From the NCBI GenBank assembly GCA_021788095.1, contig JAJYLB010000022.1, forward strand, positions 1 to 61,152: a stretch of DNA of 61,152 nucleotides, given 5' to 3'. This DNA comes from Acidobacteriota bacterium. GTDB lineage: Bacteria; Acidobacteriota; Terriglobia; Acidiferrales; UBA7541. Position numbers and translations under genes: made by a program. Below the pieces are notes generated by a model. That model was not told the origin of the DNA and did no database searches. It worked only from the letters and a program-made list of their open reading frames with translations. Shown piece by piece: positions 42,698 to 50,939 of this stretch (positions within the stretch are counted from its first letter, which is position 1; each line of letters opens with the position of its first letter).

Positions 42698-43117
42698 TCA
42701 CTTCGAGACCGGTTTCTGGCTGGCGCTCCCTTTCGGACCGTTTTTCATGCGGAGGGGCATCTTCTTGGCTTGCTGCTTCTTGTCGCCGCGCATTTGTTCG
42801 AGAAGGCGAACTGCTTGGCGATCAACTTGGCCCGCGCAGCCGGATCGTGCCTGTTTTGCGGGGCGGCCATGTTCTTCAAAAGGCTGCTCCATCAACGGCA
42901 TTTGCTTTTGTTGGCTGGCCGTCATCTTCTTGGGCATCACCTGCTGGCCCATCATCCCTTTGCCCGTGGCGCTCTGGCCCTTCATTCCCTTGGCCGTGAT
43001 TCCGGCGCTGGAATCCTGCACGGCAGGGTGATGTTGGGCATCTTGGGCCCGAGCGCCGAGGGCGAACAGGGACAAAACAGCCAGGGAAAATGAGGCCAGA
43101 ATAGTTCGGTCTTTCAC
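42698..43117 (-). CDS. Met-rich periplasmic protein with a compensated frameshift
   Basis: 139 residues. The signal peptide (ILASFSLAVLSLFALGARA) is followed by a Met-rich stretch (AKGMKGQSATGKGMMGQQVMPKKM) suited to Cu(I)/Ag(I) binding. In the middle, about 26 codons read as unlikely sequence in this frame. In the +1 frame they give a good helix (LLKNMAAPQNRHDPAARAKL). One extra C near 42890 and one missing C near 42815 would explain both. The C-terminus (LLEQMRGDKKQQAKKMPLRMKNG) is back in frame. Its own sigma-54-like promoter and the shared motif lie upstream. Confidence 0.65.
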   Translation of the reverse strand: MKDRTILASFSLAVLSLFALGARAQDAQHHPAVQDSSAGITAKGMKGQSATGKGMMGQQVMPKKMTASQQKQMPLMEQPFEEHGRPAKQARSGCAGQVDRQAVRLLEQMRGDKKQQAKKMPLRMKNGPKGSASQKPVSK

Positions 43118-43154
43118 CTTGTCATCTCCCTTCGTTCCTAAGACTCCTTTTTAG

Positions 43155-43169
43155 GCACGTATGGTTCCA
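43155..43169 (-). promoter_or_regulatory. Candidate sigma-54 promoter of the Met-rich gene
   Basis: TGGAACCATACGTGC on the minus strand has the invariant GG and GC ten bases apart and resembles TGGCAC-N5-TTGC. It is 38 bases before the start codon and about 100 bases from the shared motif at 43259-43303. Confidence 0.5.
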
Positions 43170-43258
43170 CTGTTTTGTATGCGGGCTGGATTCCGTAAGT
43201 CCCCTAAATTCAGAGGGCTGTCGCGGGAGACCCGGAGCAGCCGGTCCGCCTCCAGACA

Positions 43259-43303
43259 GGCAAACTGGCTCATTTGCCGCAGTCAGTGACGCGTATGAGG
43301 CAG
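43259..43303. promoter_or_regulatory. Candidate enhancer site for the NtrC-type regulator (site 1)
   Basis: GGCAAACTGGCTCATTTGCC (43259-43278) has 6-base inverted arms, contains TGGCTCATTTGCCGCA at 43266-43281, and is followed by TGAGGCAG at 43296-43303. Both motifs recur at 50208-50248. The rest of the 333-base gap 43118-43450 shows nothing else. Confidence 0.5.
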
Positions 43304-43450
43304 TGCGCCACGAGGGCGGGGATGGGATTGCGCCGAAACCAGGGTCGTGGAGCTGTCTGTTTCCTGGAATTCTTAGAGGGAGAGGATGCCCGACGCTGAA
43401 TGCGCTCGGGTGAAGTGCGGGCCTAGGTGAAGTGATCGATCGGTCCCCTT

Positions 43451-44893
43451 TTATTCGCCCCCGGGGGGTTCGCCCTCCGGTCCGCCCGCCGAAGATGGAG
43501 AGTTCTCGGCCGATGGCACGAGGTCGGAAGGAGGTTCGAGCCCGAATTTTTCCATGCGGTAGATCAAGGTTTTCCTGCTGATGTCGAGGTACTTGGCGGC
43601 TCGCGTCTGGTTCCAGTGGTGCTTTTCCAGGGCTTCGAGCAGGATTTCCTTCTCGACCCCCTCCAGACTGATTCCTTCGTTGGGCAAAGTGAGACCGATG
43701 TTGGAAATCTTAGACTTCGCCAAGCGGATCTCGTCCGGCAATTGCTCGGGAGCGATCGGTTTCCCCTTGCCTAGCACCACCAAGCGCTCGACCACGTTCT
43801 GCAGTTCACGAACATTGCCAGGCCAGTTGTAACTCTGAAGCGCCCCAATGGTCTTCCCTTCGATCGAAATAATGGGCATATGGTGGCGCTCGCTGTGCTT
43901 GGCGATGAAGTGATCGACGAGCGAAGGTATATCGTCTCTCCGGTCCCGAAGCGGCGGCAGCGGGATCGAAATCACGCTGAGGCGGTAGTAGAGATCCTCG
44001 CGGAACCCTCCGTCTTCGACCATGTTCTTCAAGTTTCGATTCGTGGCTGCCAGGATGCGCACGTTGACCTTCACCGGCTGTGGATAGCCGATCTTATCGA
44101 TTTCCCGCTCCTGCAGCACGCGCAGCAGCTTCACCTGCACCTGCGGGCTAAGCTCGCTCACTTCGTCGAGGAAGACCGTTCCTTCGTTCGCGGCCTCGAA
44201 CTTTCCGGTCCGATCGGTCAGTGCCCCGGTGAACGAGCCCTTGCGGTGACCGAAAAGCTCCGACTCGATCAGATTTTCCGGTATGGCCCCGGAGTTGATC
44301 GTCACAAAAGGCTTGTGGGATCGCAGGCTGTTTTGGTGGATGGCTTTGGCGAGGAGCTCTTTTCCCGTCCCTGATTCGCCGGTAAGTAGCACCGTGGAAT
44401 CCGACCTTGCCACTTGCAAGGCCAACTCGAACACTTCCTGCATCTTTCGCGAGCGGCCGACCATGCTCTCGAACTGAAACGTCTTGCCGGCAAGATCGCG
44501 CAAATACCGGTTCTCATCGAGCAACTGCTGGCGATCGAGCACGTGCCGAACGGTCAGTTTCAGCTCGTCGCCGTTCAATGGCTTGAGGATATAGTCGATG
44601 GCGCCCAACTTCATCGCCTCCACCGCGCTTTCCACCGTGCCGAATGCAGTCATGAGGATTACGGGCGCATCCGGATCGTTCCCCTTGATCCGGCCCAGCA
44701 GCTCGACGCCGCTCAGGCCGGGCATGCGGATATCGGCGATGGTCAGTTGCGGGGACTTTTCCTCGTACAGGTGGAGGCCTGCTTTGCCGTCGGCGGCCAC
44801 TAGGGTCCGGTATCCCTCCTCCTCGAGCCAGAATTGGATGAGCCGCCGCTGGCCGGGGTCGTCGTCGACAATCAGGATGGGTTTCTCTTCCAT
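43451..44893 (-). CDS. NtrC-family sigma-54-dependent response regulator
   Basis: 480 residues. The receiver has Asp54 (TIADIRMPG) and Lys in ILKPLNG. The AAA+ domain shows Walker A GESGTGKE, the sigma-54 contact loop GSFTGA (canonical GAFTGA with Ala to Ser), Walker [11 protein letters not shown] and the arginine finger region [11 protein letters not shown]. The Fis-type helix-turn-helix is at the C-terminus ([28 protein letters not shown]), followed by a Pro/Gly-rich tail. It starts 3 bases after its kinase. Sigma-54-like promoters close by suggest that it activates the copper genes here. Confidence 0.95.
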   Translation of the reverse strand: MEEKPILIVDDDPGQRRLIQFWLEEEGYRTLVAADGKAGLHLYEEKSPQLTIADIRMPGLSGVELLGRIKGNDPDAPVILMTAFGTVESAVEAMKLGAIDYILKPLNGDELKLTVRHVLDRQQLLDENRYLRDLAGKTFQFESMVGRSRKMQEVFELALQVARSDSTVLLTGESGTGKELLAKAIHQNSLRSHKPFVTINSGAIPENLIESELFGHRKGSFTGALTDRTGKFEAANEGTVFLDEVSELSPQVQVKLLRVLQEREIDKIGYPQPVKVNVRILAATNRNLKNMVEDGGFREDLYYRLSVISIPLPPLRDRRDDIPSLVDHFIAKHSERHHMPIISIEGKTIGALQSYNWPGNVRELQNVVERLVVLGKGKPIAPEQLPDEIRLAKSKISNIGLTLPNEGISLEGVEKEILLEALEKHHWNQTRAAKYLDISRKTLIYRMEKFGLEPPSDLVPSAENSPSSAGGPEGEPPGGE

Positions 44894-44896
44894 CGG

Positions 44897-46012
44897 TCAG
44901 TGGAGCGCCGAAAGCACCTGGGATTCTCCTGCTTTCCCATCCGGGTCGAGCGGGAGGAGAAGCGTAAAGGTCATGCCGCGAACCGGGTTTCTCCGCACTT
45001 CAACCCGCCCGCCATGCTGGCGAACGATCTGGTAGACAATGGAGAGGCCCAGTCCGGTGCCGCTCGCTCGCGTTGTAAAGAAAGGATCGAAGATCTTCTC
45101 GAGATTCCCTGGCTCGATGCCGATGCCCTCGTCCCGTACTTCTATGCCGATGGCGTCATCGCCTGTCGAGGCGCGGAGAACGACTTCGCCGCCCTCCGGC
45201 ATCGCCTGCACGGCATTCAACACGAGATCCAGCAGAACCTGTTTGATCTGGTCGGGGTCGACCGGAATCGACGGCAGTCCGTCGGAAGGTTCAATTTTCA
45301 CATGGCAACCGCTCATTTTCGCGGTCTTCTCGGTGAGGGTCCTGACCGACTCAAAGAGCTGCCCGAAATCGGTGGGCCTGCGCCGAGGGGCCTGAGGCCT
45401 GGCGAACTGCAGGAAATTCGTCAGCAGCTCTTTCAAGCGATTGATTTCCTCCTCGGCGAGTTTCCCAAACTCCTGTTTCGTTTCCTCCGAGAGGTTCGGC
45501 CGGCGCAGGATCTGCACCGATCCTTCGATCGAGCCAAGCGGATTGCGAATTTCGTGGGCCAAGCCCGCGGAGAGTTCGCCCAGAGCGGATAGCCGGTCCG
45601 CTCGGCGCAATTGCTCGAAGGAAGCTTGAAGCTGCGCGTAGACCTCGCTCAACCTCCGCGCGGTTTCCTCCACATTCGCCCGGTGCTTCTTCTCCTGATC
45701 GAACAGCAGGCCGGCTAATCCCCCAATGAGAAAAAACATCCCCAGTTCGACGAACAACGCTGCTTGCTGGGCAGGGGAAGACCGCCATTCCGTGAGAATA
45801 AAGGGTGTGTACGCCGCGCTCGAAAACGCGGCTGCGAGGACCCCTCCTCGCCAGCCAAACCACATCGCCGCAAGCAACACCGGGACATAATAGGCGCGTT
45901 CGAACAGCGCGTGCAGCCAGTCATGGCTCATGGGGGTGCTGTAATGCAGCACCGACACGATCAGGATCGTCCCCATGACGATGCCCACACGCCACGTTGT
46001 TTTCCGTCTCAC
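44897..46012 (-). CDS. Membrane sensor histidine kinase (NtrB/ZraS-like)
   Basis: 371 residues. Four hydrophobic segments occupy residues 8-105 with little periplasmic sequence, so sensing probably occurs in or near the membrane. A coiled linker follows, then the phospho-acceptor His153 in LSAGLAHEIRNPLGSI. The ATPase domain has VLNAVQAMPEGG, DEGIGIEP and GTGLGLSIVYQIV. It is the partner of the downstream NtrC-type regulator. ZraS- and AtoS-like kinases of this layout serve metal or envelope stress; the metal link here is from context. Confidence 0.93.
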   Translation of the reverse strand: MRRKTTWRVGIVMGTILIVSVLHYSTPMSHDWLHALFERAYYVPVLLAAMWFGWRGGVLAAAFSSAAYTPFILTEWRSSPAQQAALFVELGMFFLIGGLAGLLFDQEKKHRANVEETARRLSEVYAQLQASFEQLRRADRLSALGELSAGLAHEIRNPLGSIEGSVQILRRPNLSEETKQEFGKLAEEEINRLKELLTNFLQFARPQAPRRRPTDFGQLFESVRTLTEKTAKMSGCHVKIEPSDGLPSIPVDPDQIKQVLLDLVLNAVQAMPEGGEVVLRASTGDDAIGIEVRDEGIGIEPGNLEKIFDPFFTTRASGTGLGLSIVYQIVRQHGGRVEVRRNPVRGMTFTLLLPLDPDGKAGESQVLSALH

Positions 46013-46473
46013 TGGGCTCCGGCGACGATCATACTACCGTACTTTCCCGTGGCAGCTCCGCTCTTTCCGCAAACCGCCAGCGAGACTCGATCCGGTGGAG
46101 GACAGGAGGATTTGGGGCAGCGGCGAGTCCCAGACCAGGCAGACCAAACGCGTTTCTTGCCAGATTTCTGGCCGAAGGCGAGGGCGGCTGTTGGGAACAA
46201 GACGGTTCTCTGCTCATTTGGAGTCCGTTTCACGCCTACCAGGCCATTCTCAACCACCAGGACGTGGGCATCTTCCTGCCCTTTCACTTGATCGTGGCCG
46301 AGCACGCCGATGGCACGCATGTGGCCGCAACCGACGTCAGTTCGCTGGGGCGGTTGGCCGGAGAGATTGGCCTCGAGCTTCTTGGTCGCAACATCAGTCA
46401 CACGATTCAAGATATTTATTCCGAGCTTCGCGCCTACGAGAATCCGGCGAGCCCCGCGCATGTCACGCTTTGA
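45997..46473 (+). CDS. DUF302-like protein, possibly N-terminally decayed
   Basis: The C-terminal 90 residues resemble the DUF302 fold (GSLLIWSPFHAYQAILNHQDVGIFLPFHLIVAEHADGTHVAATD). Upstream of about 46180 the sequence is Arg/Gly-rich and not family-like. The only early start is a TTG at 45997 inside the divergent kinase gene, with no good ribosome-binding site. The gene may be a fragment or start further in. It is convergent with the next gene, 1 base apart. Confidence 0.45.
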   Translation: MFSVSLGSGDDHTTVLSRGSSALSANRQRDSIRWRTGGFGAAASPRPGRPNAFLARFLAEGEGGCWEQDGSLLIWSPFHAYQAILNHQDVGIFLPFHLIVAEHADGTHVAATDVSSLGRLAGEIGLELLGRNISHTIQDIYSELRAYENPASPAHVTL

Positions 46474-46474
46474 T

Positions 46475-47869
46475 TCAGGGTCCGAAGGTTTTGACCGACG
46501 CGATCTGTAGCTCGCCGCTCTTTGGGTTCAGTTCGCCCATCACCGTCACTTTTCGAGCGGCAAAGGCCTCCGCCGCCTGCTGATTGCTGATGAGAATCAG
46601 ATGCCGCCCATCGCTCAGCGCATACTTGGCGCCGCCAGACCGGACGCAGGACCAAACGCACCGAGCGCTGTGCGGCTCTCCCGCAGGGGCTACGCCGCAG
46701 TGTGTGTCGGTAATCACGCCGGAAAAGCCTTCGAGTGGAGCGCGGCTGGGTTGGCCAATCCGCTTCCTGCCCGAAAAGGCAACGAGGATCAAGGCGAAGG
46801 CCACGGCCGCCGCGCCGGCGGGGGCCCATACGGCCGGGCGAAGCAAGATCCGCGCTCGTGCCAGCAGGGGCCGACTCCGCGGGAGCTCAAGCGGCCCCCG
46901 ATCGTGCAAGGATCGAGCCTCGTCCGCGGCCCGATCAACCTGGGAGCGGCTGGCCTTCGCCTCGACTCTAGCGTGAAGTGGCTCGGGCTCAGCAGGCACA
47001 CGGATACGCTGCAGGATGCCTCGCAACACCACTCTGTCACCCTGGACCTCGATCTCTCGATGGATGTGCCTGGTTGCCGGGTGCTGCGCAAGCGCGTCCT
47101 GAACCGCACGGCTCACGCTCGCGGGAAATCTGGGGGGAAAGGCGCCACCATCGCCAGCAGGCGGGATCGCGCTCAGTACGATGGCATCTCCTTCGGCCTT
47201 CACGTCGATCTCGAGGTGCCTGGTCTCGCGGTGCTGTGCTACCGCTGCCCGAACGGCGGCGCAGAGAGCCCACTTCTGAATTGCGCCCAGGTCTGCTTCG
47301 GCGGGTTCGGAACGATCCAGGCTCTCGATCGTGTCGTGCACCGATTCGCACCCCTCATGGACGGTTGTTTCGTCGAGATTGATGAGGAGCCCCGGCCCAG
47401 GCGGTCTGCTCCCCAAGAGGTATTTCCGCCATCGACTTCGACTGCGCTCGCATGTATCGAGATATCGTTTGCCCTCGGCGGCATCGCAGCCTTTCCGTTG
47501 TTGGACCAACAACAGCCTGGAAGTGTAGGAAGCCTTCACGCGCACGCGGACGATGTGCGCCGCTACCACGTTGAGCAGGTCGGCTGCGATGCCATAGCAG
47601 ACCGCGTTTCCCTCTTGAATGGCCTGCGCGATCGCTGCCCGGAGCTGCAGCACCTGAACGTCTTTGGACCGAACGAGGCGATCGTGAAAGCAGCGTGGCG
47701 CGTGCGCGCACGCGCGATGCAGTTTCTCGCGGTCACTGCCCCATGCCGCGGCTCGCTCGACCAGGGTTTCCGCGTCCACAAATCGGTATCCGATTCTCGA
47801 GGAGGCAATCTCTTCCGCAAGTTCCCGGCCTGTGACATAGTCATCGTCGAGGACGCTCACGATCCACAT
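46475..47869 (-). CDS. Fusion: degenerate cytidylate-kinase-like domain, BON-like pair, membrane helix, C-terminal extracytoplasmic domain
   Basis: 464 residues with four parts. Residues 1-190 resemble the cytidylate kinase-like family (GYRFVDAETLVERAA, IAQAIQEGNAVCYGIAADLL, GLLINLDETTVHEGC) but lack the glycine-rich P-loop (DDDYVTGRE where GSGGRE is usual). Residues 190-300 contain two BON-like units (VRAAVAQHRETRHLEIDVKAEGDAIVLSAI; VQDALAQHPATRHIHREIEVQGDRVVLRGIL). A helix (WAPAGAAAVAFALILVAF) near 365-385 precedes a DUF5818-like tail with three Cys (ITDTHCGVAPAGEPHSARCVWSCV). Probably a membrane-anchored regulatory or binding protein, not a working kinase. Confidence 0.62.
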   Translation of the reverse strand: MWIVSVLDDDYVTGRELAEEIASSRIGYRFVDAETLVERAAAWGSDREKLHRACAHAPRCFHDRLVRSKDVQVLQLRAAIAQAIQEGNAVCYGIAADLLNVVAAHIVRVRVKASYTSRLLLVQQRKGCDAAEGKRYLDTCERSRSRWRKYLLGSRPPGPGLLINLDETTVHEGCESVHDTIESLDRSEPAEADLGAIQKWALCAAVRAAVAQHRETRHLEIDVKAEGDAIVLSAIPPAGDGGAFPPRFPASVSRAVQDALAQHPATRHIHREIEVQGDRVVLRGILQRIRVPAEPEPLHARVEAKASRSQVDRAADEARSLHDRGPLELPRSRPLLARARILLRPAVWAPAGAAAVAFALILVAFSGRKRIGQPSRAPLEGFSGVITDTHCGVAPAGEPHSARCVWSCVRSGGAKYALSDGRHLILISNQQAAEAFAARKVTVMGELNPKSGELQIASVKTFGP

Positions 47870-47929
47870 CGGACCCTCTATCCCCAGCCGACTCTCGGGC
47901 CAGGTGGGGAGCGCGAACCAACCGGCTGG

Positions 47930-48571
47930 CTACTTGCCCGCTCCCTGCAAACTCGATAGGTAAGCGACCAGGTCGTTGATCTGCTGGTCGGTGGTTTTGG
48001 GCGGCAGGGGCGGCATGACGGGGGATTTGCCTGCTCTCAACGCGAGAAGTAGTTGCCTGATTTTCTCCCCACCCAGGCGCTTGCCGACGTCGCTGAGGGG
48101 TGGTCCGATGGCGCCGCCTTTTCCGCCAATCGCGTGACACGCGCCGCAGCCGTGCGAGGCGTAGAAGCGCTCGCCCGCGACGACCGTTTTTGACTGCGAC
48201 GCCGGGTCTGCCGTCTGCTCCGGCGGCGTTTGGCGCGCGTCGTAATAGCTTAGAAAATCAACGATTGCCTCGCTTTGAGCATCGCTGAATTTCGCACTGG
48301 CCATCGCCTGCATCTGTTTCACGATCGCGGTCCACTGGCCCGCGGACATCCTCAGCTTCAGGCTGCGGTCAAGACCATGGCATTCGTTGCACTTCGCGTT
48401 GAACAACCCGTAGCCATTCCGGATCTCCGAAGGGAAAGTCGTGGCATTCACCAGGATCCTGTTTCCATGGTCCTGAGTGAATTGGCCGTGGGCAGGCGGG
48501 GCTGCCGCGACGAGCAGCAGGCTAAACAGGCCCAGGGTTCGAAGGCGGCGCGTTCGATGTGGTTCTCTCAT
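47930..48571 (-). CDS. Diheme cytochrome c
   Basis: 213 residues. The signal peptide (LGLFSLLLVAAAPPAHG) is followed by two c-type domains, each with CxxCH: KCNECHGLD near residue 55 with distal Met in KQMQAM, and GCGACHAIGGKGGAIGPPL near residue 145 with distal Met in SPVMPPLPPK. A periplasmic electron carrier. It lies between the BON fusion gene and the heme-containing barrel gene on the same strand, 22 bases from the latter, so probably one operon. Confidence 0.92.
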   Translation of the reverse strand: MREPHRTRRLRTLGLFSLLLVAAAPPAHGQFTQDHGNRILVNATTFPSEIRNGYGLFNAKCNECHGLDRSLKLRMSAGQWTAIVKQMQAMASAKFSDAQSEAIVDFLSYYDARQTPPEQTADPASQSKTVVAGERFYASHGCGACHAIGGKGGAIGPPLSDVGKRLGGEKIRQLLLALRAGKSPVMPPLPPKTTDQQINDLVAYLSSLQGAGK

Positions 48572-48593
48572 ACTTGCTCCCTCCTCGCCGGCT

Positions 48594-49895
48594 CTAGAAA
48601 TAAAACGCGAGGTCGGCCTCGACCAGTTTGTCCGTGCTCTTCATTGCGGCGACGGGCTCGCGACCGGTTGTATAGCTATAGGCGATCCGGCCAATCACGT
48701 TTCCAGCGGGCGTAAACGTCTTATTCAGCGCGACGGCCCAATCGTGAGTGGATTGGACTCCCAATCCGCCGGGGCCGGTAATTTGTTGGTGCAGGAGGTC
48801 GTACCGGCCGGCGAGCGCGAAGCCCTGCGAGATGTAGTAATCGGCTTCGCCGTAGTAATCGTTGGCAGCGAATCGGTCGAAGGGCCCGCCTTGGGTCGCC
48901 TGCCAATCGTCATCGCTGTGCATGTATCCGCCGAGGAGGTTGATCCGGTAGCCGGCCAGCATGTAGTTGGCAAAAGCTCCCTGGCGCCTGATGTTCGGAG
49001 AGAACGTGAACTGGGTTGGCAGGCCGGAATCCTGAATCTGGTCTTTGCGGCCGTAATAATCGACGAAGGTGACACCGCTCTCCGGCGCGTACCAGAAGTC
49101 CACATCCGCCCAGACATCCTTGGAGTTTCGGGTTGAAGGTCCGAGAATCTCGCTGCCGTCGGCATTGTCGCCGTTGGTGACTTTGACGGTGGCGGCAAAT
49201 ACCCGACGGTAGCCGCTGGATGCCAACGTATAACCAAGGGAGGCGTAGACGGGTGACTGGTCGAACATAAAGTTGGTGGGGCTGGTGGTTTCGAAGAGTA
49301 AGGGAGATTGGGGAAGCAGGCTGTAGATATCGGCCGCTGGCGTTCCCTCAGCCACCTGCAAATGGCCGCGACCACCCTCGATGAACCAGCTGTTCCTTGC
49401 GCTACCGCCGGCATAGCCCACGCGCGCATTCGTGAGGTCCGGACTCGTAGTGCCGTTCGTCACGATGTCGAATTCCGAGTAGTAGAAGAAGTTGGTATTC
49501 GGCATCCAGCCGGCAAAGTATTCATTCCAGGAATTGACTTGGAACGCCGAGGTTGACGTTGCGCTTGCACCCTCTTGCGTCGTTCGCTCGGCTGAGTATC
49601 CGAAATCGGCTACAACTGCCGAGACGTTGTTCCAAAAGGCCCAGTTGGGCTCCTTTTCAACCAAGTCGGAAATCCTTGGCGCGGCCTGGCCTTTCTCGAG
49701 GGCGGGAGGGAGATGGTAGCCCAGCCTTTTGAAGAGATAGCCCTGTTCGTTAAGGACGGGAGGGATAGTGTGGCACGCGGTACACTTGAGATTGTAGCGG
49801 CGAGCGAATTGGGGAATCGCCTCCGCCTGGTGCGGTGTCAAAAATGACAGCAAAACCAGCGCGAACCCTCGCGGGGCAATCCACTGAACCCACAT
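48594..49895 (-). CDS. Outer-membrane beta-barrel with N-terminal CxxCH heme motif
   Basis: 433 residues from ATG 49895, which begins the signal peptide (WIAPRGFALVLLSFLTPHQAEA). Directly after it comes RRYNLKCTACHTIPPVLNEQGYLFKRLGYHL, a single c-type heme site. The remaining 370 residues alternate as a porin-like barrel (DVWADVDFWYAPESGVTFVDYYGRKDQ, GRIAYSYTTGREPVAAMKS, final LVEADLAFYF ending in Phe). A heme at the mouth of a barrel suggests electron transfer across the outer membrane or redox-dependent metal handling. A sigma-54-like promoter lies upstream. Confidence 0.82.
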   Translation of the reverse strand: MWVQWIAPRGFALVLLSFLTPHQAEAIPQFARRYNLKCTACHTIPPVLNEQGYLFKRLGYHLPPALEKGQAAPRISDLVEKEPNWAFWNNVSAVVADFGYSAERTTQEGASATSTSAFQVNSWNEYFAGWMPNTNFFYYSEFDIVTNGTTSPDLTNARVGYAGGSARNSWFIEGGRGHLQVAEGTPAADIYSLLPQSPLLFETTSPTNFMFDQSPVYASLGYTLASSGYRRVFAATVKVTNGDNADGSEILGPSTRNSKDVWADVDFWYAPESGVTFVDYYGRKDQIQDSGLPTQFTFSPNIRRQGAFANYMLAGYRINLLGGYMHSDDDWQATQGGPFDRFAANDYYGEADYYISQGFALAGRYDLLHQQITGPGGLGVQSTHDWAVALNKTFTPAGNVIGRIAYSYTTGREPVAAMKSTDKLVEADLAFYF

Positions 49896-50017
49896 CTGGA
49901 GTTTGAGTAACACAGGCGCCTCCGCAGCTGACTCCACCCGGCCACGCGCGGTGCCGCCCAGGCCCGATCCCCCCGCGGGCCCGGAGAATTCCAGGCCACA
50001 CGTGCCTGCTCGATTGG

Positions 50018-50033
50018 TGCAAGTAAGATTCCG
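50018..50033 (-). promoter_or_regulatory. Candidate sigma-54 promoter of the barrel-cytochrome operon
   Basis: On the minus strand CGGAATCTTACTTGCA has GG and GC ten bases apart and a perfect TTGCA -12 element. The start codon is about 123 bases downstream and the shared palindrome about 175 bases upstream, a usual enhancer distance. Confidence 0.55.
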
Positions 50034-50207
50034 AAGACTTTGGAGCCGCCGACGGCGCCGTCATTAAAAAGTCGCCCTGCCCCAAGGCGAGTTGGCAAGA
50101 GCCGCATCTCCAAGCAGTGCCGAAACTTAGCGCGGGACTGTCGCTCGTTTTGCCCCGTGGTTAACGCACGACAGGTGTCTTGGTTGGGGCTGCCTACGCT
50201 CGCTACG

Positions 50208-50248
50208 TCTGCCTCAAATGAGGCAGAGCAGGTGCCGCAAATGGGCCA
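50208..50248. promoter_or_regulatory. Candidate enhancer site for the NtrC-type regulator (site 2)
   Basis: TCTGCCTCAAATGAGGCAGA (50208-50227) has perfect 9-base arms around AA. Next to it, 50233-50248 read on the minus strand are TGGCCCATTTGCGGCA, matching site 1 at 14 of 16 bases. It is central in the 572-base divergent gap 49896-50467 and could serve promoters on both sides. The remaining gap sequence shows no gene. Confidence 0.55.
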
Positions 50249-50437
50249 ATTACTGGGTGAGCGAGATCACTCGGCAAGGCATTCCGTGGTGGGGAAAGGA
50301 GCGAGGTTGTCTGGCACCAAGTGGACTTATTGCGGCGAAGCAAGGCCACAGGAGCGGCAAAAAACGCAGGAGAACCGCGACGTCAAATATTGAATCCCAT
50401 AATCCCTTGCACCTGTATGCAATTTCAGTGGTGGTTT

Positions 50438-50452
50438 CGGCATGTGGTGTGC
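50438..50452 (+). promoter_or_regulatory. Weak candidate sigma-54 promoter of the efflux operon
   Basis: CGGCATGTGGTGTGC has GG and GC ten bases apart, with GTGC as at 43155. The match is poorer, and transcription would start only about 5 bases before ATG 50468. Confidence 0.3.
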
Positions 50453-50467
50453 TAGGGTGACAAGGCT

Positions 50468-50842
50468 ATGGTTCGGCGCAGCCTCACTCTGGCCGTGGTT
50501 ATCAACTTGCTGGTGCTGGTGCCGCTGCCACTTCTGCCGTGCGCGATTCTCTCCGGCCTGAATGGGCCGTGCCAGTGCCAGATGATGAATTCCGGCTCGA
50601 TGCTTTCCAAGCCAGCCGGGAGTAGTGCGGCGATTTCCTGCTCCTGCGTCCAAGTTGGCGCGCCATTCCCCAACGCCATTCAGAGCATGACAAGCCCTGC
50701 GCCGGCGTTGGTCGCTACCGGCTTCGTTCGCCCTAGCCAGCCCATTTCTGCTGCCTCGCGCCAGGCTTTCCCGCGTATGCTGATCGCCTCCCAGCTTGGT
50801 CCGCCCGGTGGCCGGGTGGGTCTCCACGTTTTTCTAATCTAG
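50468..50842 (+). CDS. Small exported Cys/Met-containing protein
   Basis: 124 residues. A hydrophobic N-terminus (LTLAVVINLLVLVPLPLLPCAIL) acts as signal or anchor. The short mature part has two Cys pairs, PCQCQMMNSGSM and SCSC, with nearby Met, which could bind Cu(I) or Ag(I). It is the first gene before the CusCBA-like operon (98 bases to the next start). No family recognised; the metal role is inferred from residues and position. Confidence 0.55.
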   Translation: MVRRSLTLAVVINLLVLVPLPLLPCAILSGLNGPCQCQMMNSGSMLSKPAGSSAAISCSCVQVGAPFPNAIQSMTSPAPALVATGFVRPSQPISAASRQAFPRMLIASQLGPPGGRVGLHVFLI

Positions 50843-50939
50843 TCTTTCCCGCCCGATCGCGAAGCGAGCCAGCGCGTCTATCTTCGCGCGCGCTCGATTT
50901 TTCACCGTGCGATGTCTTTTGCATAGGGGAGGGAATACC

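Noticed and set aside
50040..50460. Two short plus-strand frames in the divergent gap before the efflux operon
   Set aside because: They lack ribosome-binding sites and cover the palindromic motif, which is better explained as a regulatory site.
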